The notes: generated by a model from the letters alone, not told the origin. Shown: positions 33,090 through 43,937, numbered from the stretch's first letter. The stretch: 64,000 bases of DNA from Acidobacteriota bacterium (GCA_013286165.1 JABDGF010000004.1:1-64000), one strand, 5' to 3'. A program made the numbers and translations.

Positions 33090-33863
33090 ATGGTTATCTG
33101 CAAGTCGCCGTCGGAACTGGAAAAGATGTACAAGGCCGGGCAGATCGTTTGGGGCGCGCTCGATAAGATGCGCACGATGGTCAAGCCCGGAGTGACGACG
33201 CAGGATCTCGATGAGTTTGCTGAGGCCTGGACGGTTCAGCACAAGGCGCGCCCGGCATTCAAGGGCTACCGAGGGTACCCAGGTTCGGTGTGCACTTCCA
33301 TCAATCAGGAAGTGGTGCACGGGATCCCGTCGAAGTCGCGGAAGCTGAAAGAGGGCGACATCCTCTCGATGGATTTCGGAGTCGAGTTGGATGGCTACTA
33401 CGGCGACGCGGCGTTGACGGTGCCGGTCGGTAAAGTGAGCCCGACGCGCGAGAAGCTGTTGCGCGTGACGCGCGAGTCGCTCGAGCAGGCCATCGACAAA
33501 GTCCGGCCGGGAAACCGGTTGGGCGATGTTTCGGCGGCCGTGCAGGCTTGGGTGGAAAAGAACGGCTACTCGGTGGTTCGCGAGTTTGTGGGGCACGGCA
33601 TCGGAACCAAGATGCATGAAGACCCGCAGCTTCCGAATTACGGTTCGCCCGGCCACGGTGTGAAGCTGCAAGAGGGCATGGTGCTCGCCATCGAACCGAT
33701 GGTGAATACAGGTGGCCCCGGCGTTCGAGTGCTGGACGACGATTGGACGGCGGTTACTGCCGATGGCAGCGACTCCGCCCACTTCGAACATACGGTGGCG
33801 GTTACGGCGAACGGGCCCTGGATTTTGACTCGGCCGCGGGACGCGGAAGGGCCGGTCTGGTAG
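33090..33863 (+). CDS. map: Methionine aminopeptidase type I
   Basis: [19 protein letters not shown]...[20 protein letters not shown]...[20 protein letters not shown]. Confidence 0.96.
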   Translation: MVICKSPSELEKMYKAGQIVWGALDKMRTMVKPGVTTQDLDEFAEAWTVQHKARPAFKGYRGYPGSVCTSINQEVVHGIPSKSRKLKEGDILSMDFGVELDGYYGDAALTVPVGKVSPTREKLLRVTRESLEQAIDKVRPGNRLGDVSAAVQAWVEKNGYSVVREFVGHGIGTKMHEDPQLPNYGSPGHGVKLQEGMVLAIEPMVNTGGPGVRVLDDDWTAVTADGSDSAHFEHTVAVTANGPWILTRPRDAEGPVW

Positions 33864-33917
33864 GGCTGAATCCCGCCAGCATCTAATTGGTAGAAGTACC
33901 GGAAACGACAAGGACGC

Positions 33918-34181
33918 ATGAATCGAAGGCCGGAAAAGAAAGAGAAGAAGGCGAACGACAGTAGCGGCAAGGAAGAAGCCATTGAAGTGATGGCGACTGT
34001 CCTCGAGCCGCTACCCAACGCGATGTTTCGCGTTGAGCTGGAGAATAAGCACCAGGTTCTGGCCCACATTTCCGGCAAGATGCGCAAGAATTTCATTCGC
34101 ATCCTGCCGGGCGATCGAGTGGCGGTGGAGCTCTCGCCGTACGACTTGACGCGCGGCCGGATCGTTTACCGGTACAAGTAG
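33918..34181 (+). CDS. infA: Translation initiation factor IF-1
   Basis: [65 protein letters not shown]. Confidence 0.95.
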   Translation: MNRRPEKKEKKANDSSGKEEAIEVMATVLEPLPNAMFRVELENKHQVLAHISGKMRKNFIRILPGDRVAVELSPYDLTRGRIVYRYK

Positions 34182-34220
34182 ATCGCGCAAGCAGCACCGC
34201 GCGGCAAGGACGAGTGAAAC

Positions 34221-34334
34221 GTGAAAGTCAGGGCATCGGTAAAGAAAATCTGCATGAAGTGCAAGATCGTTCACCGGCGCGGCGTGGTGCGCGTGATTTG
34301 TGAAAACGCGAAGCACCGCCAGCGCCAGGGCTAA
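34221..34334 (+). CDS. rpmJ: 50S ribosomal protein L36
   Basis: Not in the ORF track (37 aa); read directly: [40 protein letters not shown] start. Confidence 0.95.
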   Translation: MKVRASVKKICMKCKIVHRRGVVRVICENAKHRQRQG

Positions 34335-34352
34335 AGGCAAGGAGAATAGCGA

Positions 34353-34739
34353 ATGGCTCGTATCGCAGGTGTGGATTTGCCGCCGAACAAGCGGCTCTGG
34401 GTTGGCCTCACGTCGATTTACGGCATCGGGCAGCCCCGCGCGAAGGTGATCGCGGAGAAGGCCAACGTGGACTTCTCCAAGAAGATCAAGGACCTGACGG
34501 AAGAAGAACTCACGCGTCTGCGCGCGGCGATTGAAGCCGAAGGCGGCGTTGAGGGCGACCTCCGCAAGGACATTCAGATGAACATCCGCCGCCTGATTGA
34601 AATTCAGGCGTACCGCGGATTGCGTCATCGCCGCAGCCTGCCGGTACGCGGCCAGCGCACGCATACCAATGCCCGCACCCGCAAGGGTCCGCGCAAGGGC
34701 GCAGTGGCTGCCAAGAAGAAGACCATGGCGCGCAAGTAG
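34353..34739 (+). CDS. rpsM: 30S ribosomal protein S13
   Basis: [26 protein letters not shown]...[27 protein letters not shown]. Confidence 0.97.
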   Translation: MARIAGVDLPPNKRLWVGLTSIYGIGQPRAKVIAEKANVDFSKKIKDLTEEELTRLRAAIEAEGGVEGDLRKDIQMNIRRLIEIQAYRGLRHRRSLPVRGQRTHTNARTRKGPRKGAVAAKKKTMARK

Positions 34740-34814
34740 TTTGATTGCCGGAACGCAGCTTGTTCCGGCGTGACGGAAACAAGGTTTATGGGGCGCTGCC
34801 CCTGAGGACGGGAA

Positions 34815-35261
34815 ATGGCGAAAGAACCAAAAGAAGCAGCGGCGGGCGCAGCAGCAGGAGCGCCGGCAGCCAAGCGCAAGAAGGAATTCCGCAAGAAGCG
34901 CGAGAAGCGCGTGGTGCCGCACGGCGTCGTGCACATTCAGGCGACGTTCAACAACACCATCGTGACGCTCACCGATCCCGATGGCCGCGCCGTCAGCTGG
35001 TCTTCGGCCGGCTCGGTCGGCTTCAAAGGCTCCCGCAAGGGAACTCCGTACGCCGCGCAGCAGGCTGCGGCCACGGCAGCGGGCGTTGCGCGCGACCAAT
35101 ACGGAATGAAGTCCGTTGAGGTCCGCGTGAAGGGCCCGGGCGCCGGACGCGAATCCGCGGTGCGTGCGCTCGCTTCGGCGGGCTTGCACATCAACGCGAT
35201 CAAGGACGTTACGCCCGTGCCGCATAACGGCTGCCGTCCTCCGAAGCGTCGCCGCGTCTAA
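34815..35261 (+). CDS. rpsK: 30S ribosomal protein S11
   Basis: [49 protein letters not shown]. Confidence 0.97.
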   Translation: MAKEPKEAAAGAAAGAPAAKRKKEFRKKREKRVVPHGVVHIQATFNNTIVTLTDPDGRAVSWSSAGSVGFKGSRKGTPYAAQQAAATAAGVARDQYGMKSVEVRVKGPGAGRESAVRALASAGLHINAIKDVTPVPHNGCRPPKRRRV

Positions 35262-35272
35262 CGTAGAGTTTA

Positions 35273-35337
35273 TCGGGCTGCTGCTCGCAGCTTGCAGCGC
35301 CCGATTCTGTATCGCTCACCGTGAGGCGAGCGATACA
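35273..35337 (+). promoter_or_regulatory. Structured leader between rpsK and rpsD
   Basis: TCGGGCTG...CAGCGCCCGA imperfect stem followed by perfect 10-bp hairpin TGTATCGCTC/GAGCGATACA (35308-35337). Confidence 0.45.
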
Positions 35338-35429
35338 AGGCAGCAGTGCAGCAAACGAAGTGGATCAGGAAGAAGGGTCGCCAGCCCGTAAACTGATCGT
35401 CAAAAGTGAAGTCATAAGGAGAAAGTTAA

Positions 35430-36062
35430 GTGGCAAGACATCGTGATGCAGTTTGCCGGTTGTGCCGTCGAGAAGGGCAGAAACTATTCTTGAAAGGCCT
35501 CCGGTGCTTTACCGAAAAGTGCGCGATCGAAAAGCGCAACTTCGTTCCGGGCCAGCACGGCCAAGCACGCCGCGCCAAGATGGTTGGATACGGCGTGCAG
35601 CTTCGCGAAAAGCAGAAGGTGAAGCGCACCTACGGCTTGCTCGAACGCCAGTTCCGCAACTACTTCGAGAAAGCGCAGCGCATGAAGGGCGCCACGGGTT
35701 CGAACCTGATGGTTACCCTCGAGCGCCGGCTGGACAACGCCGTGTACCGCATGGGTCTCGCGGGCTCGCGCTCGCAGGCACGCCAGCTGGTTCTCCACGG
35801 CCACATCCGCGTGAAGGGCCAGAAGGTCAACATTCCGAGCTATCAAGTTCAGATCGGCGACGAAATCGCGCTGAAGGACGGCATGCACGAGAACGCCATG
35901 ATCCTCGAGGCGCGCAATCTCGCCAAGAGCCAGGGCGTGGCTCCGTGGCTCGACATCGATCCCGCCAATTTCAAGGCGCGCGTCGTGGCTCTGCCGCGTC
36001 GTGAAGACGTGCAGACTCCGCCGATGAACGAGCAGCTCATCGTCGAACTGTACTCGAAGTAA
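35430..36062 (+). CDS. rpsD: 30S ribosomal protein S4
   Basis: VCRLCRREGQKLFLKGLRCFTEKCAIEKRNFVPGQHGQ...QARQLVLHGHIRVKGQKVNIPSYQV. Confidence 0.97.
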   Translation: MARHRDAVCRLCRREGQKLFLKGLRCFTEKCAIEKRNFVPGQHGQARRAKMVGYGVQLREKQKVKRTYGLLERQFRNYFEKAQRMKGATGSNLMVTLERRLDNAVYRMGLAGSRSQARQLVLHGHIRVKGQKVNIPSYQVQIGDEIALKDGMHENAMILEARNLAKSQGVAPWLDIDPANFKARVVALPRREDVQTPPMNEQLIVELYSK

Positions 36063-36137
36063 GCGCCGCAAAAAGATTCACTTGGGTATGTTGTTTGTTC
36101 GAAGGTCCGCCCCGGCGGGCCAGGAGGAACATTGAAT

Positions 36138-37169
36138 ATGTGGAAGGGCTTTCAGAAACCGAAGCGTTTGGCGGCCGAACCGGAGACGCTGACCGACAAG
36201 TTTGGCAAATTCGCCGCTCAGCCGTTTGAGCGCGGATGGGGCACCACGGTCGGCAACTCGCTGCGTCGCGCTCTTTTGAGCTCGATCGAAGGCGCGGCCA
36301 TTACCGCCGTAAAGATCGAAGGTGTGCTGCACGAATTCTCTCCGATCCCCGGCGTTGTGGAAGACGCGACGGATATCATCCTGAACCTCAAGCAGGTTCC
36401 GCTGAAGTTGAACACCGACCAGCCGAAGACGATCAACCTGATCGTCGATACGCCGGGCCCGGTGACTTCCGCGAAAATCGCCGAAGACGCCGACATCGCC
36501 GTCCTCGACAAGAACATCTACATCGCTACCGTCAGCGAAGGCGGCAAGCTCGAACTCGAGCTGCGCGTCAAGAACGGCCGCGGTTATGTTGCCGCCGACC
36601 GCAACTTCGACGAGGATCTGCCGATCGGCTACATTCCCATCGACTCGATCCACTCGCCGGTGCGCAAGGTCAACTACGCCGTGGAAGCCGCCCGTTTGGG
36701 GCAGATGACGGACTACGAAAAGCTCACCCTGGAAGTCTGGACCAACGCCGCGATCACTCCTCAGGATGCGATCGGCCTGGCGTCGAAGCTGGTGAAGGAT
36801 CACATGAGCATCTTCATCAACTTCGAAGAGACTCCGGATCTTCCGGACGAAGTAATCGAAAATTTCAGCGATCCTCGCCTGGAATTCCTCGACCGCTCGG
36901 TGGAAGAACTCGAGCTTTCCGTGCGCTCCTACAACTGCTTGAAGAACGCCAACATTCAGAACCTGCGCGAGCTTGTTCAGAAGACCGAATCCGAAATGCT
37001 GAAGACCAAGAATTTCGGCCGCAAGTCGCTGAACGAGATCAAGGACATCCTTCACAAGATGGGCTTGAGCCTGGGCATGAAGTTCGACGAGCACGGCCGC
37101 ATCATCTGGCCGCCGCTCCCCAGCCAGACCGCGCCGCCGCCGTCCGAGGGGGATGCATCGGCTCTGTAA
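36138..37169 (+). CDS. rpoA: DNA-directed RNA polymerase subunit alpha
   Basis: [51 protein letters not shown]...C-terminal [38 protein letters not shown]. Confidence 0.97.
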   Translation: MWKGFQKPKRLAAEPETLTDKFGKFAAQPFERGWGTTVGNSLRRALLSSIEGAAITAVKIEGVLHEFSPIPGVVEDATDIILNLKQVPLKLNTDQPKTINLIVDTPGPVTSAKIAEDADIAVLDKNIYIATVSEGGKLELELRVKNGRGYVAADRNFDEDLPIGYIPIDSIHSPVRKVNYAVEAARLGQMTDYEKLTLEVWTNAAITPQDAIGLASKLVKDHMSIFINFEETPDLPDEVIENFSDPRLEFLDRSVEELELSVRSYNCLKNANIQNLRELVQKTESEMLKTKNFGRKSLNEIKDILHKMGLSLGMKFDEHGRIIWPPLPSQTAPPPSEGDASAL

Positions 37170-37192
37170 TTTAAGATCCGAGGCCTACGCTT

Positions 37193-37642
37193 ATGCGACA
37201 CCTTAAATCAGGCTCGAAACTTGGCAAGCAGCCCGCGCATCGCCGCGCGGTGTTGCGCAACCTGGTGACGAACCTCATCGAAAAAGAACGCATCCACACC
37301 ACCATTCTCCGCGCCAAAGCGACTCGTCGCCTCGCGGAGAAGATGATCACGCTCGGCAAGCGCGACTCGCTTCACGCGCGACGTCAGGCGGCTGCGTTCC
37401 TGATGACCCCCCTTGCCACAGAGAAACTCTTCAAGGACCTCGCACCGCGCTTCGCTCAGCGGCCGGGCGGTTACACCCGCATCGTCCGCGCCGGCTGGCG
37501 CCTCGGCGACGGCGCCGAACTCGCGATTTTGGAGTTCATCGGCTCCGAGCTGAAGAAGAAAGAGAAGAAGGCGCGCCGCAAGCCCGCAGAAGAGGCTCCC
37601 GAAGAAGACACCGAAAAGGAAGCGGTCGCGAACAAGAAGTAA
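37193..37642 (+). CDS. rplQ: 50S ribosomal protein L17
   Basis: MRHLKSGSKLGKQPAHRRAVLRNLVTNLIEKERIHTTILRAKATRRLAEKMI. Confidence 0.96.
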   Translation: MRHLKSGSKLGKQPAHRRAVLRNLVTNLIEKERIHTTILRAKATRRLAEKMITLGKRDSLHARRQAAAFLMTPLATEKLFKDLAPRFAQRPGGYTRIVRAGWRLGDGAELAILEFIGSELKKKEKKARRKPAEEAPEEDTEKEAVANKK

Positions 37643-37659
37643 GCTTCCTCAACGCAAGT

Positions 37660-37703
37660 CAAAAAGCCCGGCGACGCGAATTGCGCAGCCGGGCTTTTTC
37701 TTT
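37660..37703 (+). terminator. Rho-independent terminator at end of the ribosomal super-cluster
   Basis: AAAAAGCCCGGCgacgcgaattgcgcaGCCGGGCTTTTTCTTT. Confidence 0.8.
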
Positions 37704-37759
37704 AGATTTAAGATTTCAATGTAGCGCCGCCGGACTTTAGCGCGGCAACTCTTCAGTGG

Positions 37760-37874
37760 GACAGGCTCTCAGCCTGTCTGCACCCCGCTCTCAGCGGGGT
37801 GTGCCCCGGGCGAGCGCAGCGAGCTGTAGCTTAGACTTTCGAGTCTGAGCGGGACCAACTCTCAGTTGGTCCCG
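37760..37874. repeat. Cluster of four short hairpins, three with a CTC loop
   Basis: GACAGGCTctcAGCCTGTC (37760-37778); CACCCCGCTctcAGCGGGGTG (37781-37801); AGACTttcgAGTCT (37833-37846); CGGGACCAACTctcAGTTGGTCCCG (37850-37874). Confidence 0.8.
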
Positions 37875-37923
37875 GGTTGAGCCACTGCAACCGCACCTCG
37901 CGCGCATCCGCGCAGGACTCGGC

Positions 37924-38595
37924 TCACTCATCCTTTGTACCACTCACCATCTCCGCTAGCGCCAACACCGTCCGCCAATTCCGCGCCGTACCCACCGTCT
38001 TCAACCTCGAATCAAAATACTGGCTGGTCAGCTTGTTGTTCGCGAGTCCCGTCGGGAACAGCAAATAAATCTCCCGCCCCAACACCGTAAACGAATCTCC
38101 GGGCGACCGCTGCGGATCCAGCAGCGCCACGTGTTCCGCCAGCGGCTCATCCGCCAAAAAGCTCACGTGCGGCCGATCGCGCTCCTGATCGCACTTCGGA
38201 TAAGGATTCGCCGCGATCACCGCGAAAAGCTCTTCCGCCGTCCGCAGCACCACAGGCGCCTCAAATCCAAACCGCTTCGCGATCCGCGCCTCGATCGCCG
38301 CCGCGTCGATCCCGCTTGCGGGCGCCGTGAACGCGACGTTCCCGCTCTGGATGAACGTCGTGACGTCCGTGCACCCGCACGCCTCAAACACCGCCACGAG
38401 GTCCTTCATCGACATCCGCTTGTGCGCCGCGAGGTTGATTCCACGCAGCAACGCAACCGAGCGGCCGCGCACAGCACGCGAAGGCGACTTCGCGACGGGA
38501 AACAGCTTGCTCTTACCCACCGCGCTCTTTTTTGCGCGAGCTACGCCCTTCTTCTTCGAACTTGCGGCCCGTGCGGTTTTCTTCTTCATAGCCAT
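37924..38595 (-). CDS. DUF1697 domain-containing protein with basic N-terminal tail
   Basis: SVALLRGINLAAHKRMSMKDLVAVFEACGCTDVTTFIQSGNVAF. Confidence 0.85.
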   Translation of the reverse strand: MAMKKKTARAASSKKKGVARAKKSAVGKSKLFPVAKSPSRAVRGRSVALLRGINLAAHKRMSMKDLVAVFEACGCTDVTTFIQSGNVAFTAPASGIDAAAIEARIAKRFGFEAPVVLRTAEELFAVIAANPYPKCDQERDRPHVSFLADEPLAEHVALLDPQRSPGDSFTVLGREIYLLFPTGLANNKLTSQYFDSRLKTVGTARNWRTVLALAEMVSGTKDE

Positions 38596-38599
38596 AGCG

Positions 38600-40498
38600 T
38601 CACTTGATCCCCAGCCACGAATTGTAAATCGCCTTCTGCTGCGGCGTGGGATTCTCCATCGGCTTCAGCGAGTACGTGGGGTTCGGATTCGCCGCGAACG
38701 TAAGCGTCAGTTCTCGGAACTCGCCTAGCCTCACCACCGTCACCTTCACCGTGTCTCCCGGCTTGTGCGCGCCAAGTTCCTTCGTCACCGCGTCGCCATC
38801 GAGCACGCGCCCGTCGATGCCGAAAATCTCATCGTTCACGTCGAGTCCCGACGTTTCCGCCGGGCCACCGGGAATAATGTTCTGAATTTTCAGGTGGCCG
38901 TTGTCACCGGCCGTAGTCGTGAGCCCGGCCCAGCCCTTGGTGGTGTCGAATTTCTTCTCCACCGTCACGCCCGCATACGCAAAGTACTGCTCGTAGGGAA
39001 TCGGCTCCTTGCCCGAAATGTATTTCGTGAAGAGCGGGCTCAAATCTGTTCCGGCTATTTCCGACGCGGCCCTAACGGGGTCTTCCGGCTGAAAGCCCGG
39101 TTTCGGCAGCGCGTAACGCGAGTAGAGCAGGCGCATCCAGTCGTCCAGCGACTTCTGATTGTTCGTCGCATTCCGGATCGCGAAATCCAGAATGTGGCCC
39201 ATCACCTGGCCGCCGTCGTAATACGAATAGTTCGTATTGCGCAGATTGTTTTCCTGCGAGACCACGCTGCGCGAATACCACGTGTCCCAGCTCGTGTCTT
39301 CGATGCTGCGCTCTTTGCGCCCCGGCATCGCGTCGAAATTCGTCATCAGCCGCGCGATGCCGTCGAGATATTTCTGCGGCTCCAGCACTCCCGCGCGCAC
39401 CAGCATCAACGCGCCGTAGTAGCTCGTTAGCCCCTCGGAAATCCACAGCGACGGCGTGTGCACCATCTGCGTGTAATCAAATGGGCCCAGCGGCAACGGC
39501 CGCAACCGTTTTACGTTCCACGCGTGGAAAAATTCATGCGACGTCACAAACAATTTCAGCATGGCCTGATCGCCGTAGCCCGGCACAGGATCGGTGGAAT
39601 CCCAGTCCTTGCCAAAATCGATCTGCGTCGAATTCAAGTGCTCGAGCCCGCCGCCCGTATTCGGCCAGATATGAAAGATGAAGTAATACTCCTTGAACGG
39701 CGCCGCCTGGCCCACGCTGCCCGCCACGGGCTGCCACATCGCCACAGACTGCGCGACGGTCTTCTGCAGGTCGTCCGCGAATTTCGAAAAATCCGCCTTG
39801 CCCACCACGTCGTGAACGATCACGTGATACGTGGTGCCGCTGATCTGAAAAGTCTTCTCCTGAATGTCGCCGCTGATCTCTAGCGGTGCGTCGGCGAACC
39901 AATTGTAATCTGCGGCGCGGAACGTGTGCTCGCCGGTGTGCTCCATGCCCGTCGCGACCTTCCAACCCGTCGGCACATCGATCGAAAGTTCCGCCGGCCG
40001 CTCCTTGCCGCCCACCAGATACATCCACACCGACGGACCGCCGATGAAAACGTGCCGGTCGTTGTACTGCGCGATGTTGTTCTGCAGCGTGTTCGCAAAA
40101 ATCTGGTAGCTCACGGTGATCGACGTCGCGCCCGCCAGATCGATCTGCCAGGTCTGGCTGTCGGTCTTGCGCCATTTCAATTCCGCGCCGCCGCTCTCGG
40201 GCCGCACCTTGAATCCCTGCACGTTCGCCGAGTAGTTTTCGATGTAGTAGGAGCCGGGCGCCCAGTCGGGAATCGCCACGTCGGCCGTCGCGCCGCTCAG
40301 CCCGTCGATGTGCATCGTCACGTCGAGCAGATGCGTATTCGGCTTTTCAAATTTCAATTCGTAGCGGATTGGGCTCAGAGGCGTCGGCGCAGCGACCGCT
40401 GACGCAGCGGCAGAACCGGCAGCAGTGGAACCAAAAGCGGGAAGGCCAAACACCAGCGAAGCGCACAGCAGGGAAGCGGATAGCATTCTTGAGGGCAT
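38600..40498 (-). CDS. M61-family metallopeptidase with PDZ domain
   Basis: TSHEFFHAWNVKRLRPLPLGPFDYT (HExxH), SLWISEGLTSYYGALML, C-terminal PDZ-like GGPAETSGLDVNDEIFGIDG. Confidence 0.88.
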   Translation of the reverse strand: MPSRMLSASLLCASLVFGLPAFGSTAAGSAAASAVAAPTPLSPIRYELKFEKPNTHLLDVTMHIDGLSGATADVAIPDWAPGSYYIENYSANVQGFKVRPESGGAELKWRKTDSQTWQIDLAGATSITVSYQIFANTLQNNIAQYNDRHVFIGGPSVWMYLVGGKERPAELSIDVPTGWKVATGMEHTGEHTFRAADYNWFADAPLEISGDIQEKTFQISGTTYHVIVHDVVGKADFSKFADDLQKTVAQSVAMWQPVAGSVGQAAPFKEYYFIFHIWPNTGGGLEHLNSTQIDFGKDWDSTDPVPGYGDQAMLKLFVTSHEFFHAWNVKRLRPLPLGPFDYTQMVHTPSLWISEGLTSYYGALMLVRAGVLEPQKYLDGIARLMTNFDAMPGRKERSIEDTSWDTWYSRSVVSQENNLRNTNYSYYDGGQVMGHILDFAIRNATNNQKSLDDWMRLLYSRYALPKPGFQPEDPVRAASEIAGTDLSPLFTKYISGKEPIPYEQYFAYAGVTVEKKFDTTKGWAGLTTTAGDNGHLKIQNIIPGGPAETSGLDVNDEIFGIDGRVLDGDAVTKELGAHKPGDTVKVTVVRLGEFRELTLTFAANPNPTYSLKPMENPTPQQKAIYNSWLGIK

Positions 40499-40526
40499 GA
40501 GTGTCCTTTCAGGTTGAAACGATGGG

Positions 40527-41051
40527 TTATTTGACGTGCGTTGTCTCCAACGGGGTACCGGAAATGTGCGGAAGCCCGCGTTTTTGACGGTGATTGCTCC
40601 AAACCATTACGAGGCCAGCCGCGACCTGCGCCACAATCCCGCCAAACGCGTCGATCATCACATCCGTCACCAGCGCCGTCCGCCCCGGCACAAACGATTG
40701 GTGAAACTCATCGAGCGCCGCATAGCCGACCACCAGCAGAATGCTAACCAGCGCCCAGCGCAGATGCGTGCCCGCGTGGCCCGCGCGAATGCCACGCAGT
40801 ACGAGCAGGCTGAAAATAAAATATTCGGTGAAGTGCCCGGTTTTGCGGATGTAGTGGTGATACAGCTCAAGCGTTGCTGGCGTTGCGTGCGGCATCAGCC
40901 ATCGGAGGAATGGCAGGATGAAGTGCCCGGTGTGTTCGGAGGAAAATCCGGCCGTCGAAAAGCCGGACATAACTGCGCCCCACGCGAGCGCCGGCCACCA
41001 ACGCTTCAGCCAAGCCTTCATGCCGCGCAATCTGCCCACTCGTGCGCGCAA
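40527..41051 (-). CDS. VanZ-like membrane protein
   Basis: RKTGHFTEYFIFSLLVLRG...GYAALDEFHQSFVPGRTALVTDVMIDAFGG. Confidence 0.85.
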   Translation of the reverse strand: MRARVGRLRGMKAWLKRWWPALAWGAVMSGFSTAGFSSEHTGHFILPFLRWLMPHATPATLELYHHYIRKTGHFTEYFIFSLLVLRGIRAGHAGTHLRWALVSILLVVGYAALDEFHQSFVPGRTALVTDVMIDAFGGIVAQVAAGLVMVWSNHRQKRGLPHISGTPLETTHVK

Positions 41052-41088
41052 TTCGAGCGGCTGTGTGCCTTCGATTCAAGCAGCGCCA

Positions 41089-42549
41089 TTATTCCAGCCG
41101 GTAGTTCGGCGCCTCGCGCGTGATAATCACGTCGTGCACGTGGCTCTCGCGGAGCCCCGCCGACGAGATCCGGATGAACTTGCCGCGCTCCTGCAGCTCT
41201 TTCAAATTCTCAGTGCCACAGTAGCCCATGCCGCTCTTCAAGCCGCCCACGAGTTGTTCGACGAGCGCCGAAAGCGGCCCCTTGTATGGCACCTGCCCTT
41301 CGATTCCTTCCGGCACAGACTTGCCGCGCGCTTGGCCTTCCTGCGCGTATCGGTCCGCCGATCCCGCTTCCATCGCGCCGAGTGATCCCATGCCGCGGTA
41401 CGACTTGAACGTCCGGCCTTGATAGAGAATCGTCTCGCCCGGCGATTCTTCCGTGCCCGCGAAAAGGCTACCGATCATCACCGCGTTTGCGCCCGCTGCG
41501 ATCGCTTTCGTGATGTCGCCCGAAAATTTGATCCCGCCGTCCGCAATCACAGGTACGCCAGTACCTTTCGCGGCCTTCGTTGCTTCGATGATTGCCGTGA
41601 TCTGCGGCACGCCCGCGCCCGTCACCACGCGTGTGGTACAGATCGATCCCGGCCCGATCCCCACCTTCAGTCCATCTACGCCCATCGCGATCAGGTCGTG
41701 CGCGCCTTCCATCGTGGCCACATTACCCGCCACAAGTTCAATATCCGGCAGCGCGTGCTTCACGGCTTTGATCGCTTCCATCACGCGCGTGCTATGCCCG
41801 TGCGACGTGTCGATCGCCAGTACATCCGCCTTCTCTCTCGCCATTTCCTGCGCGCGCTCGAGGAAGTCGCCCGTCGCGCCGATCGCCGCGCCTACACGCA
41901 GCCGGCCGTGGTCGTCCTTCGTCGCGTTCGGAAACTCCATTTTCTTCTGAATGTCTTTTACGGTGATCAGGCCCTTCAAATTGAAATCGCCATCGACCAC
42001 CAGCAACTTCTCGATGCGGTGCTTCTGCAAAATTTTCTCGGCTTCATCGAGCGTTGTGCCTACCGGAACTGTCACCAGGCCGTCTTTCGTCATCACTGCG
42101 CTTACCGGCTGATCGAGGTTGCGTTCAAACCGCAGGTCGCGGTTCGTCATGATGCCTACGAGGCGCGTGCCGCGCGTCACCGGCAAGCCCGACACTTTGT
42201 ACTTATTCATGATGTCGAGCGCCTGCCGCACCGAAATTTCCGGCGCGATCGTGATCGGGTCCACGATCATGCCGCTCTCCGATCGTTTCACGCGGTCCAC
42301 TTCCTCCGCCTGCCGGTCGATCGTCATGTTGCGGTGAACGAAGCCGAGGCCGCCCTGTCGCGCCATCGCGATTGCCAGGCGCGCATCCGTCACCGTATCC
42401 ATCGCAGCCGCCACGATCGGAATGTTGATCGCGATCTTTCTCGTCAGGCACGTGCGCGTATCGGTTTGCGTGGGCAGCACGGAACTTTTTCCCGGCAAAA
42501 GCAACACGTCGTCAAACGTGAGCCCTTCGGGGATGGGACCATCGATCAT
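41089..42549 (-). CDS. guaB: IMP dehydrogenase
   Basis: [19 protein letters not shown]...CBS region...[23 protein letters not shown]. Confidence 0.97.
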   Translation of the reverse strand: MIDGPIPEGLTFDDVLLLPGKSSVLPTQTDTRTCLTRKIAINIPIVAAAMDTVTDARLAIAMARQGGLGFVHRNMTIDRQAEEVDRVKRSESGMIVDPITIAPEISVRQALDIMNKYKVSGLPVTRGTRLVGIMTNRDLRFERNLDQPVSAVMTKDGLVTVPVGTTLDEAEKILQKHRIEKLLVVDGDFNLKGLITVKDIQKKMEFPNATKDDHGRLRVGAAIGATGDFLERAQEMAREKADVLAIDTSHGHSTRVMEAIKAVKHALPDIELVAGNVATMEGAHDLIAMGVDGLKVGIGPGSICTTRVVTGAGVPQITAIIEATKAAKGTGVPVIADGGIKFSGDITKAIAAGANAVMIGSLFAGTEESPGETILYQGRTFKSYRGMGSLGAMEAGSADRYAQEGQARGKSVPEGIEGQVPYKGPLSALVEQLVGGLKSGMGYCGTENLKELQERGKFIRISSAGLRESHVHDVIITREAPNYRLE

Positions 42550-42691
42550 TGCTTCTCCTGTGGTGGTGCGAAGCCGCCGCGGCGCGCTTCCGTGCAGGTT
42601 GGATTTTCAGTGGGGAAAATAGAATTGTTGCGCAGGCCCTTCATGAGTGAACCCTAATTTTATAAGGTCCGCGCACACCATGCAAGCCGTC

Positions 42692-42712
42692 GGACAGCCT
42701 CGCAGGCTGCCC
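42692..42712. repeat. Dispersed short hairpin, copy
   Basis: GGaCAGCCTcgcAGGCTGcCC. Confidence 0.5.
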
Positions 42713-42855
42713 TCCTGCGAAGAATCAGCACACTTCAGGCAGCTCCACGCTCGCACCTCAATCGCCATAAGGGAGAAAGCAGATGCACAGGCTGGAGTTC
42801 GCCTGCGTGCCTTTGAATTTGTTCTAGTAGAAATTACCCAAATCAGAAGACATCC

Positions 42856-43548
42856 CTACCGCGCCTGGGCCTCCGCCACCTTCGCGCGCCTAGCCACCAC
42901 CACCAAATACCACGCCGGCCAAACCACCGCCCAGGCCGACATCCACCCCGGCTGCGTCGTAAGCTTCGGCAGCAAAAACGAAGTCACAATCACCGCCAGC
43001 GTCATCGCAATCGGGAAGGGAATTCGCCGAATCCGCAGCCCCATCAGGACGCCGGCGAGCGCGGGAATCAGAAACACCATCAGGCACGGCCGCGACAACG
43101 TCTGGCTCCGGAACTCGGCGAGACAGACCGTGCACGGCGACAAACAGAGCGCCGCGCTGACCCACAGCGTTCGCCGCGAAATCGAACCCACCACGAATCC
43201 GCCGGTCCATGACCACGCTACCAGCAGCACTGCTTCGCAAATTAGCTGCGCGCTTGCCGCCGGCGTCAACGCGCCGCCGTAAATCCACGCCGCTGCGCCC
43301 GCACTCACCGAAATCGACGCGCCCATCAGAAAGAAACTTCCCGGCATCGCCACGCCAAACGCCGCAAGCCACGGCCGCCACTCGCGCCACGCCGTCACTT
43401 GGCGCCACGCGATCAGCCCCAGCACGCCGAGCACAGCACGGAGTCCTTTTTCGCCGGCCTCTGCCAGGTCGCCGAGCACCACTTCGCGCTCCTCCGGCTC
43501 CAGCAACAGCGCTGCGGCTTCCACCAGTGACCAGTGTGTGCTGCTCAC
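42856..43548 (-). CDS. Hypothetical multi-TM membrane protein coupled to PadR regulator
   Basis: GTG start (43548) overlaps PadR stop as GTGA; MSSTHWSLVEAAALLLEPEEREVVLGDLAEAG then hydrophobic segments. Confidence 0.7.
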   Translation of the reverse strand: MSSTHWSLVEAAALLLEPEEREVVLGDLAEAGEKGLRAVLGVLGLIAWRQVTAWREWRPWLAAFGVAMPGSFFLMGASISVSAGAAAWIYGGALTPAASAQLICEAVLLVAWSWTGGFVVGSISRRTLWVSAALCLSPCTVCLAEFRSQTLSRPCLMVFLIPALAGVLMGLRIRRIPFPIAMTLAVIVTSFLLPKLTTQPGWMSAWAVVWPAWYLVVVARRAKVAEAQAR

Positions 43549-43871
43549 GACGTGCTCCCGCGATGCGTCACCCAGCTTGCGCCGCGGCTCACCTTCGCCA
43601 CGGCATCGTAGAAATCCTTGGCCGCGCGAACGCCCTTCGGCGTCACGCGAATCATGCGTTTCGCGCGGCCGCCACGCTGCGCCGTCGCTTCGCCCATCCA
43701 GGTCTTCAGCAGGCCTTTGGTTTCGAGCCGCTCGATCGTGGTGTAGAGCGCGCCGATCGAGCACGTCCGTCCCGTGCTCGTTTCGATTTCTTCGCGGATC
43801 GCCGCGCCATAGGCGCCGTCGCCGAGGCCAGCGGCGGCAGTGATCAGCAGGTATTCAAATTCGCCCAGCAT
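43545..43871 (-). CDS. PadR-family transcriptional regulator
   Basis: MLGEFEYLLITAAAGLGDGAYGAAIREEIETSTGRTCSIGALYTTIERLETKGLLKTWMGEATAQRGGRAKRMIRVTPKG. Confidence 0.9.
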   Translation of the reverse strand: MLGEFEYLLITAAAGLGDGAYGAAIREEIETSTGRTCSIGALYTTIERLETKGLLKTWMGEATAQRGGRAKRMIRVTPKGVRAAKDFYDAVAKVSRGASWVTHRGSTS

Positions 43872-43872
43872 A

Positions 43873-43897
43873 ATTAGAACTGCATTGTGATACTAAT
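43873..43897 (-). promoter_or_regulatory. Candidate PadR operator/promoter, copy 1
   Basis: + strand ATTAGAACTGCATTGTGATACTAAT directly upstream of the PadR ATG; 24/25 identical to copy 2 at 44590. Confidence 0.6.
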
Positions 43898-43937
43898 GGG
43901 GAAGCGCGTCAAGCGCGTTTTAACTGGGCGCGAGTCA

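Noticed and set aside
41419-42657. 412-aa plus-strand ORF opposite guaB
   Set aside because: Shadow of guaB on the minus strand; His/Arg-rich translation.
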